DNA of 64,000 nucleotides. It comes from an uncultured Rhodospirillales bacterium (GTDB lineage: Bacteria > Pseudomonadota > Alphaproteobacteria > ATCC43930 > CGMCC-115725). The position numbers and the translations under genes are program-made. Shown here in pieces: positions 41,680-51,923 of the stretch. The notes beneath the pieces were generated by a model, which ran no database searches, was not told the DNA's origin, and saw nothing but the letters and a program-made list of their open reading frames with translations. Position 1 is the stretch's first letter. The number at the start of each line of letters is the position of its first letter. The stretch spans positions 48,749 to 112,748 of the forward strand of contig CAIJOA010000012.1 of NCBI GenBank assembly GCA_903822185.1, given 5' to 3'.

Positions 41680-43242
41680 TCAGCCTTCGCTGTGCGGCGT
41701 CGCCGTTTGGCGCGCCGTATTGAGATAACGGTCCAGCGGTTCCATTGCCCCGAGGAACGCGGCGAGATCGCGATCGGGATGAGAGTCGGGCGTGCCCGGA
41801 TCATCCACCGCGATGGCGACGAAAGCGGAAATCTCGGAACGGCCTTCGAGGATGGCCCGCGCCTGGCGCAACTTTGCCTCGGCGGCGCTCCCCGTCACCA
41901 TGCCATCGACGACATAGAACGACCAGACCAGACGATTGCGATTGCCGGAACGGATCTGCGCCGCGTTGACGCGCACCGGGTTGCCGTCGATCACGGCGTC
42001 GGCGGTGCCGAGCGTGGTGCGGACCCAGTTGTCTTCTTCGAAGACGCGGTTCTGGCTGCGGACGAGATTGTTGTGTCGGCCATAGGCGCTGTAGAGCGCG
42101 ACATAGCGTTGTACGGTGCCGTCTTTGCCCTCGAAGCTATCGCGGATTTCGTGATCCGGCGAAATCACCAATGGCTGCCAATCGTCGCTCGTCGCTTGAA
42201 CGACCTGCCACGGCGCAGCAACGGCGGGGGCCGCCACAACCGTCAGGTCCGGACGCCAGCGTTCCGATTCGAGAAAGCCGGTATAGATCGGGCCGAGCGA
42301 TGCGAGCATCACGGCGGCGGCGGTGGCGATCAATGGCGCACGCACGGCAAAGCTCGGCAAAGTCGACGGTGCGGCGGGACGCAACGGACCGCCATCGGCA
42401 AAGCGGGTGCCGACGAAGATCAGCAGCAGAATGACGGCGGAGAAAAAGCCCCAGCCATAGATGATGTGATCCGCCTCGACCGCCATCGCATCGTCCGTCA
42501 GATGCGCGAGATAGATGATGCCCCAGGCACGAATGCCGTTCGCAAGGATCGGAATCGTCGTCGCCAGCGCGAGGAAGATCGCGCGCCGTTTCCAGCTGCG
42601 ATAGACCACCATCGAGAAGAACGCGGCAAAGGCGATCGAAGCGATAAGGAAGCGAAGACCGGCGCAAGCCTCGGCGACGATGAACTCGCCTTCCGGGATC
42701 GAGATGATGATGCCGTCCGAATAGGTCGGGACGTGAAACACGCCCAGCGCGAAAATGACGAAGCGCGCCGTGAGGTCTTGCAGCGACGGCACCAGGAACT
42801 CGCCGCTCGGCACCAGCAGATAGAGATAGAGAAACGGCCCGAGCAGCATGCGATAGACGCGCCAACCCAAAACCGATACCAGCATGACCTGAACCATGGT
42901 CATCAAGACGAATTGCTGTGCCTCGAGCACGTTGAGCACGGCGACGAGCAGCCAGGCGATCGACAGTAGCGGCAGCAGCGCCAGCATGCGGAAGTCGGGC
43001 TTCGGCACGGCATTGGCCAGCAGGTTGCGGCGGTCCCAGATCAGGTAGATCACGACCGGCAGCACCAAGAAGCAATGGCTATAAGCGGTCGAGCCCCACC
43101 AAACGCGCACCGCGCCGAGAATTTCCTGGGTGAAGAGATAGCTGAGAACCACCGTGGCCGCTGCCAGAGCGACACCAAGGAGACGCCATTGTTGGGCAGA
43201 GTCGCCCTTGCCATGGCCGAGCTGAAGAACAGAAATACTCAT
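41680..43242 (-). CDS. xrtA: Exosortase A fused to an EpsI-like C-terminal domain
   Basis: Exosortase catalytic residues in AEACAGLRFL (Cys), ANGIRAWGIIYLAH (Arg), ADHIIYGWGFF (His); C-terminal extracytoplasmic EpsI-like region after FLESERWRPDL. Confidence 0.93.
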   Translation of the reverse strand: MSISVLQLGHGKGDSAQQWRLLGVALAAATVVLSYLFTQEILGAVRVWWGSTAYSHCFLVLPVVIYLIWDRRNLLANAVPKPDFRMLALLPLLSIAWLLVAVLNVLEAQQFVLMTMVQVMLVSVLGWRVYRMLLGPFLYLYLLVPSGEFLVPSLQDLTARFVIFALGVFHVPTYSDGIIISIPEGEFIVAEACAGLRFLIASIAFAAFFSMVVYRSWKRRAIFLALATTIPILANGIRAWGIIYLAHLTDDAMAVEADHIIYGWGFFSAVILLLIFVGTRFADGGPLRPAAPSTLPSFAVRAPLIATAAAVMLASLGPIYTGFLESERWRPDLTVVAAPAVAAPWQVVQATSDDWQPLVISPDHEIRDSFEGKDGTVQRYVALYSAYGRHNNLVRSQNRVFEEDNWVRTTLGTADAVIDGNPVRVNAAQIRSGNRNRLVWSFYVVDGMVTGSAAEAKLRQARAILEGRSEISAFVAIAVDDPGTPDSHPDRDLAAFLGAMEPLDRYLNTARQTATPHSEG

Positions 43243-44465
43243 GATGCGCTCGCCAGAACAGGAACGGTGTCAGGGACAGAATCGTCGAACAGGTGATCGA
43301 GAATGCCGAGGGCAGCAGACCAGCTGTAATCGGAAAGGATACGCGTACGTGCCTTCGCGCCGAGGTTCGGAGTGGTACCTGCGAAAATGCGCCCGATCGC
43401 ATCGACGAACTGGGCCGGCGTCTTCGCCGACAGCACCTCGGCGCCGTCATCGACATCGAGGCCTTCGAGCGCCGCCGGCGTCGCGACGACGGGCTTCGCC
43501 ATCGCCATGCCTTCAAGCACTTTATTCTGAATGCCGCGCGCGATCTGCAACGGCGCAACCACCGCATCCGCATGCGCCAGGTAAGGCCGCATGTCGGGGA
43601 CGCGACCGGTCACATGCACATCGTCGGCCGCCAGGGCCTGCAGCGACCGGGCGGGATTAGATCCGACGATCCAGAAATCGACGTTGGAAAAAGATTTACG
43701 AAGCGCCGGCATGACTTCGGCAACGAACCATTGCGCAGCTTCGATGTTCGGCCGGTAATCCATCGCACCGGTGAAGACGATTGTCTTGCGACCGGGCTGA
43801 TACGGCGTCGCATAAGCGCCTGCCGGATCGAAGAATTGATAATCGACGCCGTTACGCATCGCGCTGACGCGCGAGGATGAAGCCGGGGACCGATCGGAAA
43901 AGAGTTTCGCTTCGGCCGAAGAGACAAACAGCGTGTGATCGAAACGGGCGGCGGCAGCGGTTTCGAGCGCGAGCAGCTTTTCGCCTTCCCGGCGATAGAG
44001 CGCCGTCAAAGGCCAGCGGCCATGCGCGGCATATTGGCGGAACTTCTCGGAATCGACATCGACCATATCGATGACGCTGGTCGCCAGGCGATAATCGTCG
44101 AGATACGGCGCCATGGCCGAGCAGAAAACGAAAGTCTGCGTCGGCCGATGGCGAGCGAAGGTTTCGGCGATCCAACGCGACAGCGCGGCATCGTGAAAAT
44201 AGGCAGCGCTCATCGACGTGCCGTTGGTCAGCGCGCCGAAGCTTTTGATCCGCTGCAAAAGCGGATTGAGCGGCAGGCACGCGACGCTGGCGCAATGCCG
44301 GCGCAGTTCGGCGATATGACGCGCATCGTCGGGATCGTCGTAGAAGCAACCGAGATGGACACGATGATGCTGGGCCAGATGGCACAGGATATGCCATGAC
44401 CGAATCTTGTCGCCTTTATCCGGCGGATAAGGCATTCGATGCGCAAGAAACAGCAGATCAGCCAT
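43239..44465 (-). CDS. XrtA/PEP-CTERM system-associated sugar transferase (TIGR03087/stp1-like)
   Basis: LLFLAHRMPYPPDKGDKIRSWHILCHLAQHHRVHLGCFYDD; QNKVLEGMAMAKPVVATPAALEGLD; 4-bp overlap with xrtA. Confidence 0.92.
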   Translation of the reverse strand: MADLLFLAHRMPYPPDKGDKIRSWHILCHLAQHHRVHLGCFYDDPDDARHIAELRRHCASVACLPLNPLLQRIKSFGALTNGTSMSAAYFHDAALSRWIAETFARHRPTQTFVFCSAMAPYLDDYRLATSVIDMVDVDSEKFRQYAAHGRWPLTALYRREGEKLLALETAAAARFDHTLFVSSAEAKLFSDRSPASSSRVSAMRNGVDYQFFDPAGAYATPYQPGRKTIVFTGAMDYRPNIEAAQWFVAEVMPALRKSFSNVDFWIVGSNPARSLQALAADDVHVTGRVPDMRPYLAHADAVVAPLQIARGIQNKVLEGMAMAKPVVATPAALEGLDVDDGAEVLSAKTPAQFVDAIGRIFAGTTPNLGAKARTRILSDYSWSAALGILDHLFDDSVPDTVPVLASAS

Positions 44466-44550
44466 CGAAAAGGGGCACCGTAGTCATGACAGGACGCTTC
44501 GCGGACGGCGCAAAGCGCGTCACTATCGCCTGAATTCCCTAAAGACTTTG

Positions 44551-45417
44551 CTAAGGATTGGTGAGGAAGACGTCATCCATGCGTCCCCACGCGAAATCCG
44601 TGAGAAGCTGACGAAGACGGCCTTCCATGCGGCCCAAATTTAGGTAGTGCCGGAGCCGCGACTTGAGGGGCAAGCCCGGAACGCGCGGCTGATTCGGATC
44701 GATCTCCCACGGATGCATGTAGAAGATCCCGGCCATATGGTCGCGATTATTCACCCGGCGCAGATTGGCCCGCGAAATGGCATAAGGCAGCAGGCGAAAA
44801 TAGCCTCCACCTGCGCACGGCAGATTGCGGCCAAAGCGCTGCACCGTCGTGAGCGGAATCTCGATCAGCTTGCCCTGACGCGGATGGAACGGGGTCCGCG
44901 GCGCATCGGGCATGCCGTAAAGATCGTGTTGAATCGGATAGATGCTTGAGCTGTAGGCATAGCCTTCTTCCTCAAGGACATCGAAAGCCCAGAGGTTGCG
45001 CGCCCCGATCGAGAAGCTTGCCGCGCGATAACCGCGAACGGCAGTACCGCCGATATCTTCGAGCATGGCGCGGCTCTGGCGCAGATCGGCGCGGAAGATA
45101 TCGGGTGTCTGTTGATCGACGCGGGTGTGGTTGAGCCCGTGACTGGCCAGTTCATGCCCGGCGCTGACCATGCGACGAATAAGATCGGGATGACGTTCCG
45201 CGACCCAGGCGAGCGTGAAGAACGTCGCCTTTGCATTCATTTCCGCAAACAGATCGATGAGGCGATCGGTATTGTCGGCGACGCGCCGGGGATAGCTGTC
45301 CCAATCGGCCCGATCGACCGTGCGCGCCATCGCCTCGACCTGGAAATAGTCTTCGACATCGACGCTCATCGCATTGACGAGCGGTTTGGCGATTTCCCGG
45401 GTGCTATCGAACGGCAT
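44551..45417 (-). CDS. XrtA system polysaccharide deacetylase (TIGR03006-like)
   Basis: NAMSVDVEDYFQVEAMA, NAKATFFTLAWVAERHPDLIRRMVSAGHELASHGLNH, FYMHPWEIDPNQPR. Confidence 0.93.
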   Translation of the reverse strand: MPFDSTREIAKPLVNAMSVDVEDYFQVEAMARTVDRADWDSYPRRVADNTDRLIDLFAEMNAKATFFTLAWVAERHPDLIRRMVSAGHELASHGLNHTRVDQQTPDIFRADLRQSRAMLEDIGGTAVRGYRAASFSIGARNLWAFDVLEEEGYAYSSSIYPIQHDLYGMPDAPRTPFHPRQGKLIEIPLTTVQRFGRNLPCAGGGYFRLLPYAISRANLRRVNNRDHMAGIFYMHPWEIDPNQPRVPGLPLKSRLRHYLNLGRMEGRLRQLLTDFAWGRMDDVFLTNP

Positions 45418-45422
45418 AAATA

Positions 45423-47063
45423 TCAGAACGTCTTGCGCAGATAAGCGGTGATCGAGTTTTTGTAGAAGCTGCGTTGTCCCTGCTGCGAGCCGCCGTAATC
45501 GATCTCGTAGCCGATGCTGCCGATCAAAGTCGGGGTCATCAGACGGCTGAGACCGAGCATGAGGGTGACGGTATTCTCGTTCAGAACCTGACGCAGGTAG
45601 TATCCGCCGGTCATCGAGAACGTCGTCGTTTCATTGAGCGCATGATCCCAGCGAACCTCGCCGCCGATATAAGAGTCGGCGCTCGAATTACCAGCGATCG
45701 GCACGTAATCCTCGTAACGGACATCGACGGTATAGATGTCCGGCGCAATCGTCGTGATGAGACCGGCGCGGAAGCTTCGATCGCGATAGATCGTGTTCTG
45801 CAGCGCGAGTTCGTTCGCGACCAGCGATTGCGGCAGACCGGTCGAGGAATCGATCACGTTATGATTGGCGTTGAGCGAGCTCGAATTGAGGCTCGAGATG
45901 ATCTGTTGCTGCGGCGTCGTGATCGTCTCGCCATAGTTAGCGAAGGCCGCGGTAATAGGTGTGATCGGGAACTTCGCCTGGCCGGCGAAGGAGTCGGCGC
46001 CCTGTCGATGGCCATAGGTCACTTGGAACAACGAATCATTCGCGCTTTGCCAGCGGACGCCGCCGTACCATGTCGGCTCATGCTGGTTGGCATAAGTGAA
46101 ATTCGAGTAGCGCAGATCTTCATAACCGGCGCTGCCCAAAAGCTGGAACGTCGAAGACAAACGCAATTGGCCTTCGACCATGATCACGCCGGTGTCGTTG
46201 GTCCCGCCGCCATCCGAAATGCGCTGACGCGTGCCGTCGGCGGTGAATTGGCCGGCGAGCAAGCTGCCTCGATCGCCGCTATCGAGGAAGAAGCGTAGAT
46301 CCTGAAGCGTCGCATCGCTGATCGGCGCCGCCACGGTCGTACCGTTGGTCGTGATCGTGCCGGTGTTGTTGTAAAAACGCGTCTGGCCGATCGAGTAACG
46401 CAGATCGCCGGTCGCACCGGAGATGCCAGGTACCGGAAAGCGCCATTCCGGGCCGGCATCATAAGCCAGCACCTCGGTACGGTCGCCGAAGCGAAGATCG
46501 ATCGGATTGACCGGTCCCATGCCGCCGCCGCGCGAACCCTCGAAAGCCGAGCCACGCGTGTTGATGAACAGCGAATCGGGAATGATGGAGAAGGTACCGG
46601 TGCCGAACAGATTCTGATCGACGCGGTTGCCGTTGGTCACATTGATGTTGCGCAAGATGACCGGCGAATAGCTGAAATCGATCTTCGCCAATTGCGTATC
46701 GCCCTGAATGGCGATGCTGGGATTGATGAAGCTCTGCAGATCGGCTTGGCGATTATCATGCGTCAGCCCCGCATTATCGGTGAGGCTTTCGGAGATCTGA
46801 ATTTGCGGCGTGATCATCCACGGCGATGGCGCATCGGGCGGCGCAACCGGATGATCTTTCGGCGTCGGCAGAGTCGGCTGTTCGCCGAACGGGCCCTGCG
46901 ATGGCGGCGCCGATCCGTCAGGACGTTGAATATCGGATTGCAGACGGCGCAGATCCGGAAACGCCGTCGAGGCGTTGGCATTATACTGCGCATGAGCGGG
47001 CACGGTGGTGCCCAGCACAGCGGCGAAGAGTGAAACGACGGCCAGAGACCGGATAAAGCGCAT
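45423..47063 (-). CDS. XrtA/PEP-CTERM-associated outer membrane beta-barrel protein (TIGR03016-like)
   Basis: Signal peptide; SPWMITPQIQISESLTDNAGLTHDNRQADLQSFINPSIAIQGDTQLAKIDFSYSPVI; beta-barrel pattern ending in aromatic KTF. Confidence 0.85.
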   Translation of the reverse strand: MRFIRSLAVVSLFAAVLGTTVPAHAQYNANASTAFPDLRRLQSDIQRPDGSAPPSQGPFGEQPTLPTPKDHPVAPPDAPSPWMITPQIQISESLTDNAGLTHDNRQADLQSFINPSIAIQGDTQLAKIDFSYSPVILRNINVTNGNRVDQNLFGTGTFSIIPDSLFINTRGSAFEGSRGGGMGPVNPIDLRFGDRTEVLAYDAGPEWRFPVPGISGATGDLRYSIGQTRFYNNTGTITTNGTTVAAPISDATLQDLRFFLDSGDRGSLLAGQFTADGTRQRISDGGGTNDTGVIMVEGQLRLSSTFQLLGSAGYEDLRYSNFTYANQHEPTWYGGVRWQSANDSLFQVTYGHRQGADSFAGQAKFPITPITAAFANYGETITTPQQQIISSLNSSSLNANHNVIDSSTGLPQSLVANELALQNTIYRDRSFRAGLITTIAPDIYTVDVRYEDYVPIAGNSSADSYIGGEVRWDHALNETTTFSMTGGYYLRQVLNENTVTLMLGLSRLMTPTLIGSIGYEIDYGGSQQGQRSFYKNSITAYLRKTF

Positions 47064-47108
47064 TCTGCACCAACAAGAGCGATTCGGATCGACGCTCGCG
47101 ATCGAGAA

Positions 47109-48110
47109 TTAAGAGTAGGAGCCGAACTGATCCGTCGCCGAGGCACGAACCTTGTTGAGCATCAGGCTGATATTCGGGCAGTTGCGGACGAGCGCCAGCG
47201 CAGCCTCGATCTCTTCCTGTTGCGTCTGGTCGGCTTCGACCACGAACATCACCTGGCCAACAAGACCGGCAAGCGTCGAGGGATCGGAGCTGGCAAGGCA
47301 CGACGGCGCATCGAAAATGATGAAGCGGTCGGAGTAACGCTGCGTCATCTCGCGGAACATCTCGCGGGTACGCTTGCTCGACAGCAGTTCCGGGCTGCGA
47401 TTGTCCGGATTGCCGGCGGGGATGACCGCGAGATTCGGCATGTTCGTGCGCAGCACGACATCGGCGAAATCGACATCGGGATTGGAAATCAAATCGGTCA
47501 GACCACGGCCGGCCGGAATGCCCATCATCTCCTGCATCGCGTGGTTGCGCGTATCGAGATCGATGAGCAGAACCTTGAGATCCTGTTCCGAAGCGATCGA
47601 GAGAGCGAGATTGATCGCGGCAAAGGTCTTGCCCTCGCCCGGCTTTGCGCTGGTGACCATGATCACGCGATTGCGTTGCGCCTCGGCGTTGGTTTCGACT
47701 TCGTGCAGATATTTCGAAACGATCTGCCGCTTGATGATGCGGAATTCTTCGGCAACGCGCGAGCGGCCGGCCGACGGCAGGGAAATGCCATGCGAGCGAA
47801 GCGCGGCGCGGTCGATGCTGACTTGGCGGCTATGCGCGGTTGCGTGATCCGGCTGCACCGGACGCGGACGCGGCGCCTGCTGCTGAGGCTGTTGCTGCTG
47901 CCGGCGCTGCTGCGGGGCCTCTTGAGGCTCCTGCGGCTCGACATAAGCTTCGGGCTGACGCGGTGCCGGGCGAACCTGCTGCATCGGCATGGAACCACCG
48001 CCCCAGTCGCCGTTGGCCGCCATCTTCAACGGAACCTGCATCGGCTCCGCTTCGGTGCGACGCAGATGGGCTGCGGCGCGTTCGATGAGATTACGGGAAG
48101 CTGCGTCCAT
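47109..48110 (-). CDS. XrtA-associated tyrosine autokinase (BY-kinase, TIGR03018-like)
   Basis: Walker A VTSAKPGEGKTFAAINLAL, Walker A' VLLIDLDTRNH, Gln/Pro-rich linker, EEFRIIKRQI. Confidence 0.9.
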   Translation of the reverse strand: MDAASRNLIERAAAHLRRTEAEPMQVPLKMAANGDWGGGSMPMQQVRPAPRQPEAYVEPQEPQEAPQQRRQQQQPQQQAPRPRPVQPDHATAHSRQVSIDRAALRSHGISLPSAGRSRVAEEFRIIKRQIVSKYLHEVETNAEAQRNRVIMVTSAKPGEGKTFAAINLALSIASEQDLKVLLIDLDTRNHAMQEMMGIPAGRGLTDLISNPDVDFADVVLRTNMPNLAVIPAGNPDNRSPELLSSKRTREMFREMTQRYSDRFIIFDAPSCLASSDPSTLAGLVGQVMFVVEADQTQQEEIEAALALVRNCPNISLMLNKVRASATDQFGSYS

Positions 48111-48111
48111 A

Positions 48112-49695
48112 TTACCCTACCCCTCCGCCGCCGAGGCGGTGGAAATCAAATGTCATCGCGATAAGCACGGCATAGAGCATGAGCAACGCGAAGGCTGTGG
48201 CGCCGAATCCAGCCGTCTCGAGCGTGGTCTGTGCACGGGAGCGGAACATCGCCACGTACGAGACACCACCGACGATCGGCAATCCGAGACCACGCAGACG
48301 CTGCAGGGTCGAGAAGGACCGGTCGATCTGCGCGAGCATGATCGGGATCAGCAAGCCGCCAAGGACACCGGCCACCAGCACCGCCGAGAACAAGACCGGA
48401 CGGTTCGGCGCAATCGGGTTCAAAGGAACCTGCGGCGCATCGACGACACGGAACTGGATCTTGTCGGCTTTGGTATCCGCCGCCTGCGAGAGGTTCGTCG
48501 CCTCGCGCCGGGTCAGCAGCTCGTCATAGTTCTTCTTGAGCACGTCGTAGTTGCGGTCGAGATCCTGTGCCGCTGCTTCGATTTCGGGCGCGGTACGGGC
48601 CAAACCTTCAAGACGCGCCTTGTCGGCCGTGGCGTCCTCGAGGCGGCGCTGAAGCGACGCGACTTGGCTGGCCTGCTCGACGAGACGGACCTGGATTTGC
48701 TCATAGACCTGGCTGGTCGTCACCGTGACGCGGCTGCCGTTTGCACCATACGTCGTCGTGGTGCTGCTGCTGCCGCCACTGCTGCCGCCGGAACGATCGG
48801 TCGAAAGACGCTTCGTCAGGTCTTCGATCTGCGACTTCAAGGCAACGACGTCGGGATGCGCTTCGGTGTATTTGGTGCGCAGATCGGCAAGCTGACGCTG
48901 TGCTTCGCCAAGCTGGATCGCGATCGGACCGGCAGCCTGGGCGACTTGAATGCCGCTGCCGCCACCGCTGGTCTGCGGGATCTGGCCGAGTTCGGCCTTC
49001 AGCGCATCGCGACGGGCGATGGCATCCTGAAGCTGTGACTTGGCGTCGGTCAGACGTTGACGCGAGATGTCGAGTTCACGCATCGCGCCCTGACCGGCAA
49101 GCACATCGAGATGCTGGCCACGGAAATCGGCACGGCGCTGTTCGGCGGCGCGAAGCTGTTGTTCGTACTGGTTGATCTGGTCGGTCAAGAAGCGTTGCGC
49201 GTTGTCCATCTGCGCCCGCGTCGTGCCGGTCGTGTTTTCGGCGAAGATCGTCAGGAGGGCCTGAACGACGTTGCGGGTTTGCGTCGGATTGCTGTCTTGA
49301 TACGAGATCGTGAACAGGTTCTTGGTCTGCGGCTTGATCGTGATCGCATCGGGCAAGCCGCGGATCAAAGCGTCTTTCTCGGCCGGCGTTTTGATGCGCG
49401 CGTCGAGATCCGCCATATGGATCAGCTGTTCGAGATTGGGACGGCTCAGCAACGTGCGCTGCAGCACGTCGAGCTGCTGTGCCGGATCGACCTCGACGGC
49501 GAGGCCGCGCAACAGCGGACCCAAGAGGCCGTCGGCATCGACATAGACGCGCGCCGATGACTCGTATTTGGCGGGCATCATCGAGACCACGGTCCAGCCG
49601 ACGATGCAAATGGCCCAGGCCGCGAAGGCCGTCATCCATTTACGCCGCCAGATAGCGTGGAGATACTGAAAGATCGTCGTCGACAGTGATTCCAT
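48112..49695 (-). CDS. XrtA system polysaccharide chain length determinant (Wzz-like, TIGR03007-like)
   Basis: IFQYLHAIWRRKWMTAFAAWAICIVGWTVVSMMPAKYESSARVYVDADGLLGPLLRGLAVEVDP, coiled coils, C-terminal TM. Confidence 0.93.
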   Translation of the reverse strand: MESLSTTIFQYLHAIWRRKWMTAFAAWAICIVGWTVVSMMPAKYESSARVYVDADGLLGPLLRGLAVEVDPAQQLDVLQRTLLSRPNLEQLIHMADLDARIKTPAEKDALIRGLPDAITIKPQTKNLFTISYQDSNPTQTRNVVQALLTIFAENTTGTTRAQMDNAQRFLTDQINQYEQQLRAAEQRRADFRGQHLDVLAGQGAMRELDISRQRLTDAKSQLQDAIARRDALKAELGQIPQTSGGGSGIQVAQAAGPIAIQLGEAQRQLADLRTKYTEAHPDVVALKSQIEDLTKRLSTDRSGGSSGGSSSTTTTYGANGSRVTVTTSQVYEQIQVRLVEQASQVASLQRRLEDATADKARLEGLARTAPEIEAAAQDLDRNYDVLKKNYDELLTRREATNLSQAADTKADKIQFRVVDAPQVPLNPIAPNRPVLFSAVLVAGVLGGLLIPIMLAQIDRSFSTLQRLRGLGLPIVGGVSYVAMFRSRAQTTLETAGFGATAFALLMLYAVLIAMTFDFHRLGGGGVG

Positions 49696-49726
49696 GACCT
49701 AAACCAATTCCTTGCCGAGGCGATTC

Positions 49727-50554
49727 TTAGAAATAACGCTGCGGAATGATGAGAATGTCGCCGGGTCGCATCGCGACGTTCTCACCCACGGCACCGTCAT
49801 GAACGAGCTCGTCCAGATGAACCTTCATGCTTTCCTGCTTGCCGTCCGAGGCACGCACGATCACCGAGCGATCGCCGGCAGCGAAGCGGGTAAGACCGCC
49901 GACTTCGATCATCACGTCCAGCAAGGTCATGTTGCGGCGGTACGGCAGCGCGCGGGGCTGTGACGCCTCGCCGATGACGCGAACCTGTTGCGCGAACGGA
50001 CCGACGAATTGCGATACGATGATGGTGACGATCGGGTCTTTGACGAAGGTACGAAGCTTTTGTTCGATTTCGCGCGCGAGCGTCGTCGGCGTCTTGCCGA
50101 TGGCGCTGACATCTTCAACCAGCGGGATCGAAATCTTGCCGTCCGGCCGAACCGGGATATGGGTCGAGAGTTCCGGGTTACGCCAAACGAAGACATTGAG
50201 ATCGTCGCCAGGGCCGATCAGATAATTGTCCATGCGCGTATTCGCTGCCGTGGGATCATCGGTCGGCGGCGCATCGGGCGTGTTCACCGCGTCGGGACGC
50301 ATCGCGATCGGATCGGTCGCGGTTAGCGCGGCAACACCCGGGGCCGGCGTTGCGGCAGGCCGCAACTCACTGACCGTCGAGGTTTCTTGAGAACCACTGC
50401 TGGTGGAAGACATCCAAGCCAGCGGCGGAAAATGCGAAGGCTTCAGCGGATTGCCGATATCGGAGACCGCGTTTGAAACGCTGCTGCATCCCGAGAGCAA
50501 CAACAACGCAAAGCCGGCGATAAGACGTAAGTCGGGGCGAGGCAACACGGACAC
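49727..50554 (-). CDS. XrtA system exopolysaccharide export protein (Wza-like, poly_export/SLBB)
   Basis: Lipobox LLSGCS; YLIGPGDDLNVFVWRNPELSTHIPVRPDGKISIPLVEDVSAIGKTPTTLAREIEQKL; SLBB-like VRVIGEASQPRALPYRRNMTLLDVMIEVGGLTRFA. Confidence 0.94.
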   Translation of the reverse strand: MSVLPRPDLRLIAGFALLLLSGCSSVSNAVSDIGNPLKPSHFPPLAWMSSTSSGSQETSTVSELRPAATPAPGVAALTATDPIAMRPDAVNTPDAPPTDDPTAANTRMDNYLIGPGDDLNVFVWRNPELSTHIPVRPDGKISIPLVEDVSAIGKTPTTLAREIEQKLRTFVKDPIVTIIVSQFVGPFAQQVRVIGEASQPRALPYRRNMTLLDVMIEVGGLTRFAAGDRSVIVRASDGKQESMKVHLDELVHDGAVGENVAMRPGDILIIPQRYF

Positions 50555-50779
50555 TCCTCAAGCCGAGGTTTCATCTATCCGGACCCATTCCGAATAGAAG
50601 ACTTCTGCTATCCATTTCCCGTCGGCGCGCTTAACGCTATTTCGGGAAATGTCTAAATTCACGACAAAGCTATAGGCGGAAAAGGTTTACGAGAGGTTTC
50701 CTGTAGCCTTCACGATGCAAAGCGATTGGTTCATCGACACTGCAAGGAAATGTAAAGGACGAGTTGCTAACGTCTCGTT

Positions 50780-51916
50780 ATGGATAAAGTGCTCGTTTCA
50801 TCCTCGTCGCGGCACGCAGCGCATCATGAGGCGCACAGCGATCGTTTGACGCCGCTGCTGCGCAATTCCGCTGAAATCGGCGAGTGGGGTAGCGAAGATT
50901 GGGATATCGCGATCCGGCAAGCTCGCCATGCGGGTCTTCTGGCGCGCGTTGAGGCACAACTCGTTGCTAAGAATTTGTTAACCGTTGCGCCAATTGCCGC
51001 TCAAGCGCATTTGATCGCCGCGCGCAATCTTGCACACAAACACAATGCCGACGTCGCGCGCGAAATTCGCGCTATCGTCGCGGCGCTCGCTCCTTTGGGC
51101 GTGCCGGTCATTCTCTTGAAGGGCGCGGCCTACGCAGCCGCCGGACTTCCACCTGCCGAGGGTCGTTTGTTCGGCGACATCGACATCCTTATTCCGCAGA
51201 CGACTCTCGACGAGGCGGAAACGCTGTTGATGAAAGCCGGCTGGACATCGGCCAAGTCCGATTCCTACGACCAACGTTATTATCGCGAATGGATGCACGA
51301 GCTGCCGCCGCTGCAGCACGAGAAGCGTCAGACCGCGATCGACGTGCATCACACCATCGTGCCGCCAACCTCGCGCTTTGCCGTCGATGGCAAGCGTTTG
51401 CGCGACGCCGCGATCGGCATCGGCCCAGATCACATAAACAATACGGTGATGGTGCTGGCGCCGGCCGACATGGTGCTGCACAGCGCGGTGCATCTTTTCA
51501 CCGAGGGCGAATTCGGGCGCGGTCTGCGCGATTTATGCGATCTCGACCGGCTGCTGCGGTACTTCAGTGATGTCGATCCCGATTTTTGGGATCAGCTGGC
51601 AGAACGGGCTTCTACCTTTCACCTCGAACGCCCCCTGCACTACGCCCTGCGCTTTTGCACGCGTATCCTCGACACGCCGGTGCCGACGCGGCTGCAGGCC
51701 TTCGGCGCGCCCGGGCCTCTCGCTGCACGGCTGATGGATCGTCTTTTTGGCCGGGCGCTGCGCCCGCCCCATCCCAGCTGTATGGATGCCTTGAGCGGGA
51801 CGGCGCTTTTCCTACTCTATATACGCGCCCACTATCTCCGCATGCCGTTGAGCCTTTTGGTGCCGCATCTGCTGCGCAAAGCCTTCATTCGGCGGCTGGA
51901 ACCCGCTACGGTCTAA
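50780..51916 (+). CDS. Nucleotidyltransferase family protein (PF14907-like, EPS-associated)
   Basis: PVILLKGAAYAAAGLPPAEGRLFGDIDILIPQTTLDEAETLLMKAGW; IDVHHTIVPPTSRF. Confidence 0.88.
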   Translation: MDKVLVSSSSRHAAHHEAHSDRLTPLLRNSAEIGEWGSEDWDIAIRQARHAGLLARVEAQLVAKNLLTVAPIAAQAHLIAARNLAHKHNADVAREIRAIVAALAPLGVPVILLKGAAYAAAGLPPAEGRLFGDIDILIPQTTLDEAETLLMKAGWTSAKSDSYDQRYYREWMHELPPLQHEKRQTAIDVHHTIVPPTSRFAVDGKRLRDAAIGIGPDHINNTVMVLAPADMVLHSAVHLFTEGEFGRGLRDLCDLDRLLRYFSDVDPDFWDQLAERASTFHLERPLHYALRFCTRILDTPVPTRLQAFGAPGPLAARLMDRLFGRALRPPHPSCMDALSGTALFLLYIRAHYLRMPLSLLVPHLLRKAFIRRLEPATV

Positions 51917-51923
51917 CCGACCG

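Noticed and set aside
48755-48790. GCTGCTGCTGCCGCC-like trinucleotide run
   Set aside because: Encodes a Ser/Gly linker (SGGSSGGSSSTTTT) within the chain-length determinant; ordinary low complexity rather than a microsatellite locus.
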